64,000 nt of DNA from NCBI GenBank assembly GCA_964624825.1, contig CAZUYD010000004.1, forward strand, positions 40,038 to 104,037. Direction: 5' to 3'. The notes beneath the pieces are model-generated. The model was given only the letters and a program-made list of their open reading frames with translations, did not search any database and was not told the DNA's origin. Made by a program: the position numbers and the translations under genes. This document shows positions 25,553 to 33,851 of this stretch, piece after piece (position 1 is the first letter of the stretch; every line of letters begins with the position of its first letter). Origin of the DNA: Enorma sp964624825. Its GTDB lineage: Bacteria; Actinomycetota; Coriobacteriia; Coriobacteriales; Coriobacteriaceae.

Positions 25553-26454
25553 AGCCTGACGGTGAACTTGGTTCCAACGCCCAGCTCGCTTTCTACGGAT
25601 ATGGATCCATCCATCTCCTCCACAAGCTGTTTCGCGATGGAAAGCCCCAGTCCGCTTCCTTTTTCCGAGCGGCCCATGTCGCATTTGTACAAGCGGTCAA
25701 AGATGCGCGTAAGATCGCTTTGCGAGATCCCCACCCCGTCATCGAACACGGAGATGCTGATTTGGCGATCGCTCGCTTCCAGTGAGACGCCTATGCAGCT
25801 GGCGTGACTATGATCGACCACGTTTTGAATCAGATTGCTGAGGACGCGTCGATATGCGTCTGCGTCAAGCTGCGCCATGTGCGGAGCGTCTGGGATAGAA
25901 ATGTCATAGTCGAGACCGTGTTCCTCCAGGACAGGAATCCAGTCTTTCAGGCACTCTCTGGTCAGTTCCGCCATCTCCACAGGCTCCATGGAGAAATGAA
26001 ACTCACCTGAATTCAATTTGAACCAGTCGAAAAGAACATCGACGTACGCTTTAAGGTCATGCGCCTTCTTGTCTGCGATGCGGATATAGTCTTCGCGCTC
26101 CCTCCCCGACACAAGCCCTCGGCAGACAGCGTCCAGGTAGCCGATCAATGTGGTGAGCGGGGTTCTCACATCGTGGGAGAGACTTGTCATAAGCTGCCGG
26201 TTCATCTCATCGTTGCGGCGCATGATGCCGAGCTGATCCTCGTATCCCGAGACAATTTGATTGATCCGATAGGCAACGGGAGCGGTTGGATCGTTTGGCT
26301 TTGCCAGCAGCCTCCGGTTCCCCCTGCCCTCCCCGATCTCTGAAAGCATCTCCTCCATCTCCCGCAGCCGCGCCTCCATTCTCAGCAGCCGTGCCGCCAA
26401 GGCCAGGATCACGCAGACAGCCCCGACTCCCAATACAAGCGTGATAGCCGCCAT
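25516..26454 (-). CDS. Sensor histidine kinase (bacteriocin/antibiotic-sensing type)
   Basis: A 312-residue sensor with one N-terminal helix (ITLVLGVGAVCVILALAA) and no obvious extracellular domain, as in intramembrane-sensing kinases next to ABC exporters. His 94 is in the H box (SLSHDVRTPLTTL), the N box is NLIQNVVDHS, and the ATP lid has FDDGVGIS and GSGLGLSIAKQL. It autophosphorylates and passes phosphate to the regulator encoded 17 bases upstream. The 3' end is one copy of a 36-base duplication. The ribosome-binding site is weak, consistent with coupling to the upstream gene. Confidence 0.92.
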   Translation of the reverse strand: MAAITLVLGVGAVCVILALAARLLRMEARLREMEEMLSEIGEGRGNRRLLAKPNDPTAPVAYRINQIVSGYEDQLGIMRRNDEMNRQLMTSLSHDVRTPLTTLIGYLDAVCRGLVSGREREDYIRIADKKAHDLKAYVDVLFDWFKLNSGEFHFSMEPVEMAELTRECLKDWIPVLEEHGLDYDISIPDAPHMAQLDADAYRRVLSNLIQNVVDHSHASCIGVSLEASDRQISISVFDDGVGISQSDLTRIFDRLYKCDMGRSEKGSGLGLSIAKQLVEEMDGSISVESELGVGTKFTVRLSSLASVSAPLS

Positions 26455-26471
26455 TTCATTTCCCGTCCGTC

Positions 26472-27164
26472 TCAGAGATTCTTATTGAATCGGTATCCGA
26501 CCCCCTTCACGGTCTGGATCACCGTGGGAGATGAGGGGTTTGGCTCGATCTTCTTCCGAAGCTTGCTGATCGCAACCATGATGCTGGCGTCGTCATAGCA
26601 ATACTCCTCCTGCCAGACCGCCTCGTAAATCTGCTTTTTCGTCATGACCCTTCCCTGATGGCGAGCCAGATACACAAGAAGCTCGAATTCCATGTTCGGC
26701 AGATTGAACGTCCCCTGCTCGGTAGTGATGCTGCGTTCGCTCAAATTGATCTCCAAGCCGGTGTAGGAGAGGATTCCTTCGGGCTCGTCCGGTCCGCTCA
26801 GCACGGTGTAGCGCCTGATGAGCGAGTGCGCTCGTGCCAGAAACTCGTCCATATCGAACGGCTTTGTCAGGTAGTCGTCCGCCCCGGAGCGCAGGCCGCG
26901 CACCTTGCTGGCGCTCTCATCCTTGGCCGTCAGCATCAGAACCGGAACGGCGCTGCTGGATCGAATCCGCTCAAGCACCTCGAAGCCGCTGAAACCCGGC
27001 ATCATGACGTCCAGCACCACCAGCTGATAGTCTCCTGCGCAAAGGGCCTCAAGACCATCATGGCCGGTATGCCGGCAATCTGCCTGCATCAGCTCTGCCT
27101 CGATTTGTCTTTTGAGCAAGGCGCACAACGCTCTATCGTCGTCTATGATCAGAACTTTGTTCAT
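26472..27164 (-). CDS. OmpR-family response regulator
   Basis: A 230-residue regulator. The receiver domain has the acidic pocket IIDDD, phosphoacceptor Asp 52 (VVLDVMMPG) and the switch Lys in YLTKPFDMDEFL; the C-terminal winged helix has GRVMTKKQIYEAVWQEE and SKLRKKIEPNPSSPTVIQTVKGVGYRF. It precedes the histidine kinase in one operon and likely activates the ABC exporter through the 11-base repeats downstream. The combination of regulator, kinase and LanFEG-like exporter is a known layout for peptide-antibiotic defence. Confidence 0.94.
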   Translation of the reverse strand: MNKVLIIDDDRALCALLKRQIEAELMQADCRHTGHDGLEALCAGDYQLVVLDVMMPGFSGFEVLERIRSSSAVPVLMLTAKDESASKVRGLRSGADDYLTKPFDMDEFLARAHSLIRRYTVLSGPDEPEGILSYTGLEINLSERSITTEQGTFNLPNMEFELLVYLARHQGRVMTKKQIYEAVWQEEYCYDDASIMVAISKLRKKIEPNPSSPTVIQTVKGVGYRFNKNL

Positions 27165-27787
27165 GCTGCAGCCTCAGCCTTCCGGGTCTTGTTGCTCGTG
27201 TCCCGAGATAGGAACAACTACCTTTTCCGTAGATGAACCTCCTTGACATGGACTCCTATGGCGTCGCGCATGAGCCGCGCGCCGACTTCCCCTCGACCTC
27301 TCCGTGATGAAGTCGGCTATGGAGCACGCGGCATCGGGGCGTCGGGTTTGAGCCGGTGACAAAATGGTAGCTTCATCCTAAATGCTATCGCTAAAGGTCT
27401 TGTTGTCCAGCTCAAGGTTTTCCCGGGACGAAAAGCTGATGAAGGGCCACCTATCCGGTGCCGGTCACGGGTGAACCCTAATGGAGCCAACAGCATGCGC
27501 CCTGCGAAGCGACAAGGCGCAACAGAGGATATCGCAGCACGTGTGCGGACAATCCGTCCCACCACCGCTTTGCGCATGGGTGCCATACACGATCCTTCCA
27601 GCTCGCGCAAGCGCTGGATCTATTCCGCCACCGCTTTGCGCGTAGATGCCATTGCCGGCTCATCGAGTATCGCTGCAATGCCTTACGGCGGCGCTGATAC
27701 CATAATCGCCGATACGAGATTGGCTATCGCATTGCCCGGCCCAACCGCAAAGGGAGATGCTATGCCCTCTGGCGGAGAACGCAAGGA
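27165..27787. other. Decayed stretch between two-component loci
   Basis: No intact gene in about 620 bases. It holds the upstream region of the response regulator gene, one of the paired 36-base duplications (27551-27652), and sequence leading into a broken second two-component locus. Frames on either strand lack ribosome-binding sites. Confidence 0.5.
27551..27652. repeat. Paired direct repeat, 36 bp with 30-bp insert
   Basis: Copies at 27551-27586 and 27617-27652 (period 66) share CCACCGCTTTGCGC and TGCCAT. They agree at 28 of 36 positions; all eight differences are transitions, and the first flanking base on each side is a transversion. The 30-base insert is unrelated. Confidence 0.82.
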
Positions 27788-28270
27788 AGCGTCGAAGATG
27801 ATACGTCGACCAGTGACGTCGTGTGCTCGACGCTGCAGGGCGAGGGCTATGTATGTTGTCCTGTATACTCGGGCACAGAGGCAAAGCTCTCATCGAGTCG
27901 GAAGATTCGTTCGACCTGGCAATCTGCGATCTCATGCTCCCTGGGATGCCCGGTGGGGACGTGGTAGCGCTCATCCGTTCAAAAGGGACGATGCCGATCC
28001 TTGTGACCTCGGCGAAGGCGCAAGTGGTTGACCGCATAGCGCTGCTGCGCATGGGAACTGACGTTCTCCAACAGAGTCGAGGATGCGGGCGCCATCGATG
28101 CCGACCGCCTGTTCGACCGTTTTTACCGCGCCGACGGCGCACGCTCCGGCGGCGGATCGGGGCTGGGGCTTGCCATCGTCTCGAGCCTCTGCGAGCGAAT
28201 GGGAGGAACCGTCAAGGCTCGCATCACCGGAGATGAACTTGCCATAGCGGTGACTCTTCCTGCTGCATAG
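27788..28270 (+). pseudogene. Remnant of a response regulator fused by deletion to a histidine kinase C-terminus
   Basis: Receiver-domain pieces are spread over two frames: VEDDTSTSDVVCSTLQGEGYVC, with the acidic start, then after a frameshift near 27890 FDLAICDLMLPGMPGGDVV, with the phosphoacceptor Asp. Near 28060 the frame changes again and continues as a histidine kinase ATP lid (RLFDRFYRADGARSGGGSG, then LGLAIVSSLCERMGG) to a stop at 28268-28270. The DNA-binding domain of the regulator and most of the kinase are missing, so a deletion of over 1 kb joined the two ends of a former regulator-kinase operon. Non-functional. Confidence 0.8.
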
Positions 28271-28361
28271 GGAACCGCGCGGGCTTGAATCGCGGCAGCA
28301 CCGTCATCTATACGGTCTCAGCATGACAGCAGCCCTAATGAAAAGGAATGGTGGCCAAGCC

Positions 28362-28402
28362 AAAAACCCCGATCGCGCGTGTGCACAAAACGCGACCGGG
28401 GA
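28362..28402 (-). terminator. Terminator of the mannose-family PTS operon
   Basis: CCCCGATCGCG at 28368-28378 pairs with CGCGACCGGGG at 28392-28402 with one mismatch; on the minus strand the stem is followed by TTTTT. It lies about 140 bases after the EIIA stop. Confidence 0.8.
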
Positions 28403-28544
28403 GAGAGAAGGCTTTGTTAGAACAGAACCGACAGGTCTTGGGCGAAACTGCGCTCCCGACACCTGGGATTCCGATGACATCGGGGGCGACCTTGCACGTT
28501 CCCATCAAGCGGGATCATGCATGTTGAAAGGCCATACCGCCAGA

Positions 28545-28967
28545 CTACTCGTCCTCATCCGTATCGTCACCATCGAGCTCAAGGTCATTGACGAGCACGA
28601 TCGCCTGGCGCGCCTCCTCAATCGCTGCGCGCAGCTCATTGACAGATATGCTGTCCCCCATGAAGCAGAGCTGGATCAGAAGAGGCAGGTTCATGCCAGC
28701 TACCAGCAGGGTATTGGGTCTTGTGAGCGCAAGGCGCGCCGCATTTTGGTTGGGCGATCCGCCTAGCAGATCGGAGCAGATCACCACCTGCTCTTTCTCG
28801 CCGCACGTCTGCAGAAACGCTTCCATGGTCGCATTGAGCTCTTCCACCCCGCCGTCGAGCGTGACGCATGCAGTCGAGACGCGCCCCTGTCCCATCCCTA
28901 AAAACGAATCGACGACATCTGCCATGCTCGCCGCAAGATTCCCATGGCTTACCAGCAAGATCTTCAT
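28545..28967 (-). CDS. PTS EIIA, mannose family
   Basis: A 140-residue EIIA of the ManX/AgaF type that takes phosphate from HPr. The start MKILLVSHGNLAASM places the active-site His at residue 8, and the family segment ICSDLLGGSPNQNAARL is present. An acidic tail (DGDDTDEDE) ends the protein. ATG 28967 has an AGGG site about 6 bases upstream; the frame's earlier ATG at 29018 does not fit the family. It is the last gene of a PTS operon whose order (EIIC, EIID, EIIB, hydrolase, EIIA) is interrupted by the metallo-hydrolase. Confidence 0.92.
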   Translation of the reverse strand: MKILLVSHGNLAASMADVVDSFLGMGQGRVSTACVTLDGGVEELNATMEAFLQTCGEKEQVVICSDLLGGSPNQNAARLALTRPNTLLVAGMNLPLLIQLCFMGDSISVNELRAAIEEARQAIVLVNDLELDGDDTDEDE

Positions 28968-29024
28968 GCTATCCCTTTCTAGACGGCCCTGCCCCACAGG
29001 CAACGGCCGTCGCTGCATCGCACC

Positions 29025-30038
29025 TCACACGTGAGCAGCCAACGATGAGCGCATGCTCTCCACCGTCACGTGGTCGGGATCGTAACGGATGCAACTCCAC
29101 TCGTAGATGTTCTTGGTGCAGACCGTATGCTCGCCATCCGCATACACGAAGGTGCGAATCTTATCGTAGTTGTGCGGATTTGCCAGCACGGCCTGCGTCG
29201 CATCGTGCAGATACTCGAGACAATTGCTGCCGATATCGAACATACCGTGCCCCGGGCACACGCCCTCGATCTCGTCCAAGCGCCCCATCAACTCTCCCAA
29301 AGCGATATCGAGCGCCTCGGGCACTGCGTATTCTGCATAGGGGAGGTCGCTATCGCAAGCACCCATCATGGTCGTGTCGCCCGAGACCAGCACCTTTCTT
29401 TGACGATCCAAAAATCCGCAATGCCCCGGCGTATGACCCGGAAGCCAGATGGCTTCCACGATATAACCGTCACCCAGATCAAACTCGTGATGATTCGTAA
29501 AGGTCTTTATTTCGAACGGACTGAACGAGACCATGTCCGCCGGGTCGAACTCGGCGTACTTGGGCACTCCGTTCTCGTCAAACATATGATCCCAGAGATG
29601 CGGATTGTTGACGTGCCGTTCCAAATAGGGAGCTTCGTACTCATGGCACCAAATCTCGTCGAACTGCGGGTTCCCTAGAGCATGGTCGATATGATGATGC
29701 GTGTTCGCTACAATGAGCGGCTTTCCACCTGAAAGATGATCGCACAGGCCTTTGAGGTCGCCCAAGCCATAGGATGTGTCGATCAGCAACGCCCGCTGCG
29801 GTCCCACGATCAAAAAGATCCACGGGTCACCCGCACCGTCGAGGCTCTCGGTAAAAATCGCCCAGATATTCTCGCGAAACCGATACGCCTCGGCATAGGG
29901 GTTGATATCCGGGTAGAACTCCTTGAGCGATGAGGTTTCGCGCAGGATCTTCATAAACGGCCACCGGATGGGCTTTTCTTCCTGAATCATGATTCGACGG
30001 CTCTTGAGACCGGATTTGATGGGGCGGGAGGCTCCCAT
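29025..30038 (-). CDS. Metallo-beta-lactamase-fold hydrolase within a PTS operon
   Basis: A 337-residue binuclear metal hydrolase. The metal-binding motif is THHHIDHALG, a further ligand pattern is LPGHTPGHCGF, then SGDTTMMGACD and CPGHGMF, so all expected ligands are present. The fold also includes lactonases, glyoxalase II and phosphodiesterases. I start at ATG 30038 because AGGAAGGAG lies 7 bases upstream; a later ATG at 29990 (IQEEKPIRW) lacks a site. Its position between EIIB and EIIA of a sugar-acid-type PTS suggests a lactonase or hydrolase acting on the imported phosphorylated compound; this is inference. Confidence 0.85.
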   Translation of the reverse strand: MGASRPIKSGLKSRRIMIQEEKPIRWPFMKILRETSSLKEFYPDINPYAEAYRFRENIWAIFTESLDGAGDPWIFLIVGPQRALLIDTSYGLGDLKGLCDHLSGGKPLIVANTHHHIDHALGNPQFDEIWCHEYEAPYLERHVNNPHLWDHMFDENGVPKYAEFDPADMVSFSPFEIKTFTNHHEFDLGDGYIVEAIWLPGHTPGHCGFLDRQRKVLVSGDTTMMGACDSDLPYAEYAVPEALDIALGELMGRLDEIEGVCPGHGMFDIGSNCLEYLHDATQAVLANPHNYDKIRTFVYADGEHTVCTKNIYEWSCIRYDPDHVTVESMRSSLAAHV

Positions 30039-30195
30039 GGCACGGCTCCTTCCTGCAACATACGTTGAATCATATGATTGCAACCGAAGCGCGCCGCCTC
30101 TCTCAAGATGGGACTGAACGCTTCGAGCGCAACCATGGATGCTCTCGCTTCCGGCGCCACGTCCACCCATGACATGGCGCACATGAAACGCGAGA

Positions 30196-30696
30196 TTACA
30201 GCCCGGCCTTGGCGAGCACGCCGATAAACTCCTCCGCCGCGTCAGTAGGCACCGGCTGCAAATCGATCGTCGCGCCCAGCTCAGCGAGCTTCCTGAAATC
30301 GGCCGCATCCTGCGCTGTCACATTCACGCTCTTCGAGACCTGCACGGTCTCAATACCCACAATCTTGGGCATGTTTCCCACCACCACGTGCTCGACATGG
30401 TAGCCCAGCTCCCAGAGCTTGAGAAGCACCTCCGGGGTCTTGACGATGATGAAGACCACGTCGTCTTTGTATTTTTCAGCGAGAAGGTTGGCGGCTGCCT
30501 TTTCCACCCCGAGCACCGAGAGCTTGGTTGCCGCCGGACACGCGAGCTTGAGCAGGCTCTTCTGCATCTTATTGGCAGCCGTCTCATCGTCGATGCAAAG
30601 GATGCGCGTGAAGTTGTACTTGCCCTTGCAGAAGGTCGCCGTCTGCCCGTGGACTAGCCGGGCATCGATGCGAACGTCGCAAATCTTCTGTGCCAT
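30196..30696 (-). CDS. PTS EIIB, mannose family
   Basis: A 166-residue EIIB of the ManX/SorB class, which carries phosphate on His and not Cys. The active-site His is residue 16 in RIDARLVHGQTATF. The C-terminal part (LAELGATIDLQPVPTD) is typical. AAGGAG lies 8 bases before ATG 30696; the frame's upstream ATG at 30834 overlaps the EIID end and is rejected. It lies between EIID and the metallo-hydrolase gene, and transfers phosphate to sugar in the EIIC/EIID complex. Confidence 0.92.
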   Translation of the reverse strand: MAQKICDVRIDARLVHGQTATFCKGKYNFTRILCIDDETAANKMQKSLLKLACPAATKLSVLGVEKAAANLLAEKYKDDVVFIIVKTPEVLLKLWELGYHVEHVVVGNMPKIVGIETVQVSKSVNVTAQDAADFRKLAELGATIDLQPVPTDAAEEFIGVLAKAGL

Positions 30697-30834
30697 GTAA
30701 AACACTCCTTGCCAAACCGGAGGGATATACCGTGGCCGGCAGCTCGACCCGAAGCTGCCGTCCCCGAATGCTCGCTGAAGGAAAGCTGCGCGCAGCGCGC
30801 TCCGAGCGCCATGCGGGCTCAGAGCACCGTGCAC

Positions 30835-31632
30835 TTAGATAACACCGATGAGTGTGAGTACGACCGCTACCGCGATAACCGCCCAGACCATGCGCACCGT
30901 CGACATGCCCTTGATGTTAAGGCCAAAGTACACGGCGACGGTCGCGAGCGTGGGAAGCAGGTAGGGAACGATCGAGTCCACGAACTCCGAGATCGAGACC
31001 ACCGCGTCACCGTACTCGAAGACGGGGATGAGCGTGAACTTGACCGTCGAGGGAATCATCGCGCCGATGACCACCATACCCAGGACCACGAAAGCCCCCG
31101 TGATCATGTTGAGGCGCTCGGCATGGCTCGTGATGAAGTTCACACCCTGGCTGTGACCCAGATCGACCAGCTTGTAGCGGGCAATGTAGAGCGCGATACC
31201 CACGATCAGGCAGATGATGAAGCCGACAGGGCTCCCGTTGAGCGCCATATAGCCGGCAAGTGAGCTCAAGATGACCTTGCCGTTCATGAAGAAGAGCGAG
31301 TCGCCCATGCCGGCAAACGGCCCCATGAGACCCGAGCGCAGAGCGACTGCCGCGTCGGTGCAACCAGGCTCCTTGGTCTCCTCGATGGCCAAGCACGTAC
31401 CGGCGATGAAGGGGCTCAGCAGCGGGTTGGTGTTGTAGTAGGCGAGATACTTATCAAGCTTCTCGGCCACGACCTGCGGATCCTCATCGTCATAGATCTT
31501 GCGCAGCGCATGCGACATGCCGTAGCTGAAACCCGCCGAATGCATGGACTCGTAGTTGAGCGCGATGGCGCGCGGGAAGAACGTCTCCTCGAACTTGAAG
31601 CGGCTCAGATCCTTCTTGGTCAGGCTACTCAT
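30835..31632 (-). CDS. PTS EIID, mannose family
   Basis: A 265-residue EIID subunit, found only in mannose-family PTS. Signature segments are NYESMHSAGFSYGM, GPFAGMGDSLFF and FITSHAERLNMITGAFVVLG; the C-terminus has several helices ending VVLTLIGVI. ATG 31632 is preferred to 31641 because GGAGG lies about 9 bases before it, and at 31641 there would be no spacing. It overlaps the EIIC gene by 8 bases, so translation is coupled. Together with EIIC it forms the membrane channel. Confidence 0.93.
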   Translation of the reverse strand: MSSLTKKDLSRFKFEETFFPRAIALNYESMHSAGFSYGMSHALRKIYDDEDPQVVAEKLDKYLAYYNTNPLLSPFIAGTCLAIEETKEPGCTDAAVALRSGLMGPFAGMGDSLFFMNGKVILSSLAGYMALNGSPVGFIICLIVGIALYIARYKLVDLGHSQGVNFITSHAERLNMITGAFVVLGMVVIGAMIPSTVKFTLIPVFEYGDAVVSISEFVDSIVPYLLPTLATVAVYFGLNIKGMSTVRMVWAVIAVAVVLTLIGVI

Positions 31633-32392
31633 CGTCTTCATCCTCCTCCGCGAGGGCGAGCGCGCCCATCTGCTCAGAATTCTTGTAATAGATCATTGCG
31701 ATAGCAACGCCGAGCACGGCGATGCCCAGCACGGGGACGCCCACGTAGGCATAGAGGAACCAGCCCGCAATGATGTATGGCAGGTAGTCTTTGGCGGGCA
31801 GTGAGTGGAGCAGCACGGCGAAGCCGATTGCAGGCATGAGGTTGCCGGCATTGCTGAAACCACTGAGAAGCCATTGGGGGATCGCCTCATTGACCGCCTG
31901 GACCACGGTAGAGCCGGCAACGAGTACAAGCAGCAGCGGAACCTGGTAGAACAGGACACCAAACCAAAATGATCCCACAGCCCAGCGATCGGCAACGGCA
32001 AAATCTGTCTTGTCGTAAGATGCCTGGATCTTATGCAGGAAGAAGGAGTTGAGCATCTTCCAGAGCACGTCGAGACTTGTGCCGAGCGTCGCCACGATGA
32101 TGCCCACAGCCATGCCGCCGTTGACATCGCCCATAACGGCTGCAAAGGCCACGCCCACTGTCGCGCCCATCTGATAGTTGGGCACCGACGATCCGCCGAT
32201 GGGGTTGAGACCGATGTTCATCAACTCATAGGTGCCGCCGATGAACAGCGCATCAGGGATATTCCCCATGATGAGACCAGCTACGAACGCCCGCGCGAGC
32301 ACGTTGCCGTAGAACGTAACCCATGCGTACTGTTCGATCTGAAACAGAATGTTGGTAGCAATGAGCAGCAATATCTGGATTGCCGTGAACAT
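31625..32392 (-). CDS. PTS EIIC, mannose family
   Basis: A 255-residue EIIC of the ManY/SorA type with about seven helices. Characteristic are FVAGLIMGNIPDALFIGGTYEL and NIGLNPIGGSSVPNYQMGATVG, here cited in part only as IGGTYELMNIGLNPIGG. An acidic C-terminus (EEDEDDE) follows. ATG 32392 has AAAGGGG 5-6 bases upstream and begins FTAIQILLLIATN. It is the first gene of the minus-strand PTS operon and is divergent from the RpiR regulator gene; AT-rich sequence between them holds the promoters. Confidence 0.92.
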   Translation of the reverse strand: MFTAIQILLLIATNILFQIEQYAWVTFYGNVLARAFVAGLIMGNIPDALFIGGTYELMNIGLNPIGGSSVPNYQMGATVGVAFAAVMGDVNGGMAVGIIVATLGTSLDVLWKMLNSFFLHKIQASYDKTDFAVADRWAVGSFWFGVLFYQVPLLLVLVAGSTVVQAVNEAIPQWLLSGFSNAGNLMPAIGFAVLLHSLPAKDYLPYIIAGWFLYAYVGVPVLGIAVLGVAIAMIYYKNSEQMGALALAEEDEDDE

Positions 32393-32773
32393 CACATCCC
32401 CTTTCTCCGAAACTCTTATTCTCCCGCGGAAGCTACGACTCCCAGTATTACCGAAATTTTTTTCTAGTTCAACACTAAAACTAATAAATTTTTTCTTATG
32501 TCGGCAGTTGTCGGTGAACGGTATCTGCGAACCTCTGATGCGTGCCGACATCGCCGCGCATCATATCTCGATAAGCGTACGCAGCAAAAACTCTGTAGCT
32601 TTAGCTCTGCCATATTAAGACACCTGAAACGTGGGTTGCTCAGGTGCCGGCAGGGCGCATCTTGTCATCCCAGCTTCCAAAGCGCGCGCCGTGTCTCTTT
32701 CTGGTTGTAGGAGCGAAATTTTTTGTTTATGATTGGTTCTAATTCGAACATGATCCTTCGAAAGGAGCAGGTC
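32393..32773. promoter_or_regulatory. Divergent promoter region, PTS operon and rpiR
   Basis: This 381-base AT-rich region separates the PTS operon from its likely regulator. GAAATTTTTT occurs twice, at 32453-32462 and 32715-32724, one copy near each gene, making it a candidate regulator site or an UP-like element. I see no gene inside. Confidence 0.5.
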
Positions 32774-33625
32774 GTGGCGCACCAACCTATACGTCTCCGC
32801 GTCAACGCGATCAAGCAGAACCTCTCCAACAAGGAGCAGCAGATCGCCTCGTTCATCCTAGATGATCCCAAAACGGCCTCGTACATGACCATCAGCGAGA
32901 TGGCCACCGCCATCGGCGTTGCCGACTCGACCATCTTCAAGTTCACGCGCAAGCTAGGCTACAGCGGCTTCCGCGATTTTAGAAACGACCTGCTCACCGA
33001 GGAATTCGACACCACGGTCTCGGTCCACGAGAACATCCGGAGCAGCGATACCCCGCTCCAGATGGCTACCAAGGTCTTCGACTCATCCATCCAGTCGCTT
33101 ATCGACACGCGCACGGTACTTGACAAGGAAGCGATTGAACGCGCCGTCGAATTCATGCTTGCCTGCGATGAGCTGGGCATCTACGGCATCGGTGGCAGCG
33201 AATCGGTTGCAGCGGACGCTTACCACAAGTTCTTGCGCTCGCCTATCCGCAGCAAGCACGCAACCGACTACCATATCCAGCTCATGCAGGCCTCGCTCTC
33301 ATCACCACGCGATTGCGCGCTTGTAATCTCGCACACGGGCATCGACAAGCAAGCCATTGATATCGCGAAGATTTTGAGGGAACGCCAGTGTCCCATCATC
33401 TCGATCACGTCGTCACCGCGCTCCCCGCTCGCGTGCATGAGCAGCGTTATCCTATGCACCATCGCGCAGGAAACCGAATATCGCTCGGAATCGCTTTCCT
33501 CGCGCATCGCACAGCTCTGCTATGTTGACGCCCTCTACACCATCGCGATGTTCAGCGACGAAGAACGCACCAAACAGTCGCTCGCGCTCATCCGTGAGGC
33601 AATCGGAGCCACACGGGTCAACTAG
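32774..33625 (+). CDS. RpiR-family regulator with SIS domain
   Basis: A 283-residue regulator: an N-terminal helix-turn-helix of RpiR type (LSNKEQQIASFILDD, then ISEMATAIGVADSTIFKFTRKLGYSGF) and a C-terminal SIS sugar-phosphate-binding domain (IYGIGGSESVAADAYHKF, then DCALVISHTGIDKQAIDIAKI). GTG 32774 is chosen because AAGGAG lies about 7 bases upstream; an ATG at 32750 lacks a site. It probably senses the phosphorylated substrate of the divergent PTS, and controls both that operon and the dehydratase/aldolase genes downstream. Confidence 0.92.
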   Translation: MAHQPIRLRVNAIKQNLSNKEQQIASFILDDPKTASYMTISEMATAIGVADSTIFKFTRKLGYSGFRDFRNDLLTEEFDTTVSVHENIRSSDTPLQMATKVFDSSIQSLIDTRTVLDKEAIERAVEFMLACDELGIYGIGGSESVAADAYHKFLRSPIRSKHATDYHIQLMQASLSSPRDCALVISHTGIDKQAIDIAKILRERQCPIISITSSPRSPLACMSSVILCTIAQETEYRSESLSSRIAQLCYVDALYTIAMFSDEERTKQSLALIREAIGATRVN

Positions 33626-33851
33626 TCGGTATCTGACATCATGTCGTAACAGCCGGTATCGCATTTGGAAGAAATCTTTATGAGAGAATCTTTATAAGAA
33701 AAAAATTATTATTTTATTGATAGACTCTCGTTGAGTACATGAAAGTATCTCGCTCTGGTAACAGGTGGCCGAAAACATGCCGTGACCGCATGCTGAACAC
33801 TCCAACCCCATACCTTATGGCAACTTTGAAAGATTCAACGGAAGGAGCGCC
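33626..33851 (+). promoter_or_regulatory. AT-rich promoter region upstream of the dehydratase gene
   Basis: AATCTTTATGAGA and AATCTTTATAAGA repeat in tandem around 33670-33695, followed by an A/T-only stretch. This fits a regulated promoter for the dehydratase and KDPG aldolase pair, possibly bound by the RpiR protein. Confidence 0.45.
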
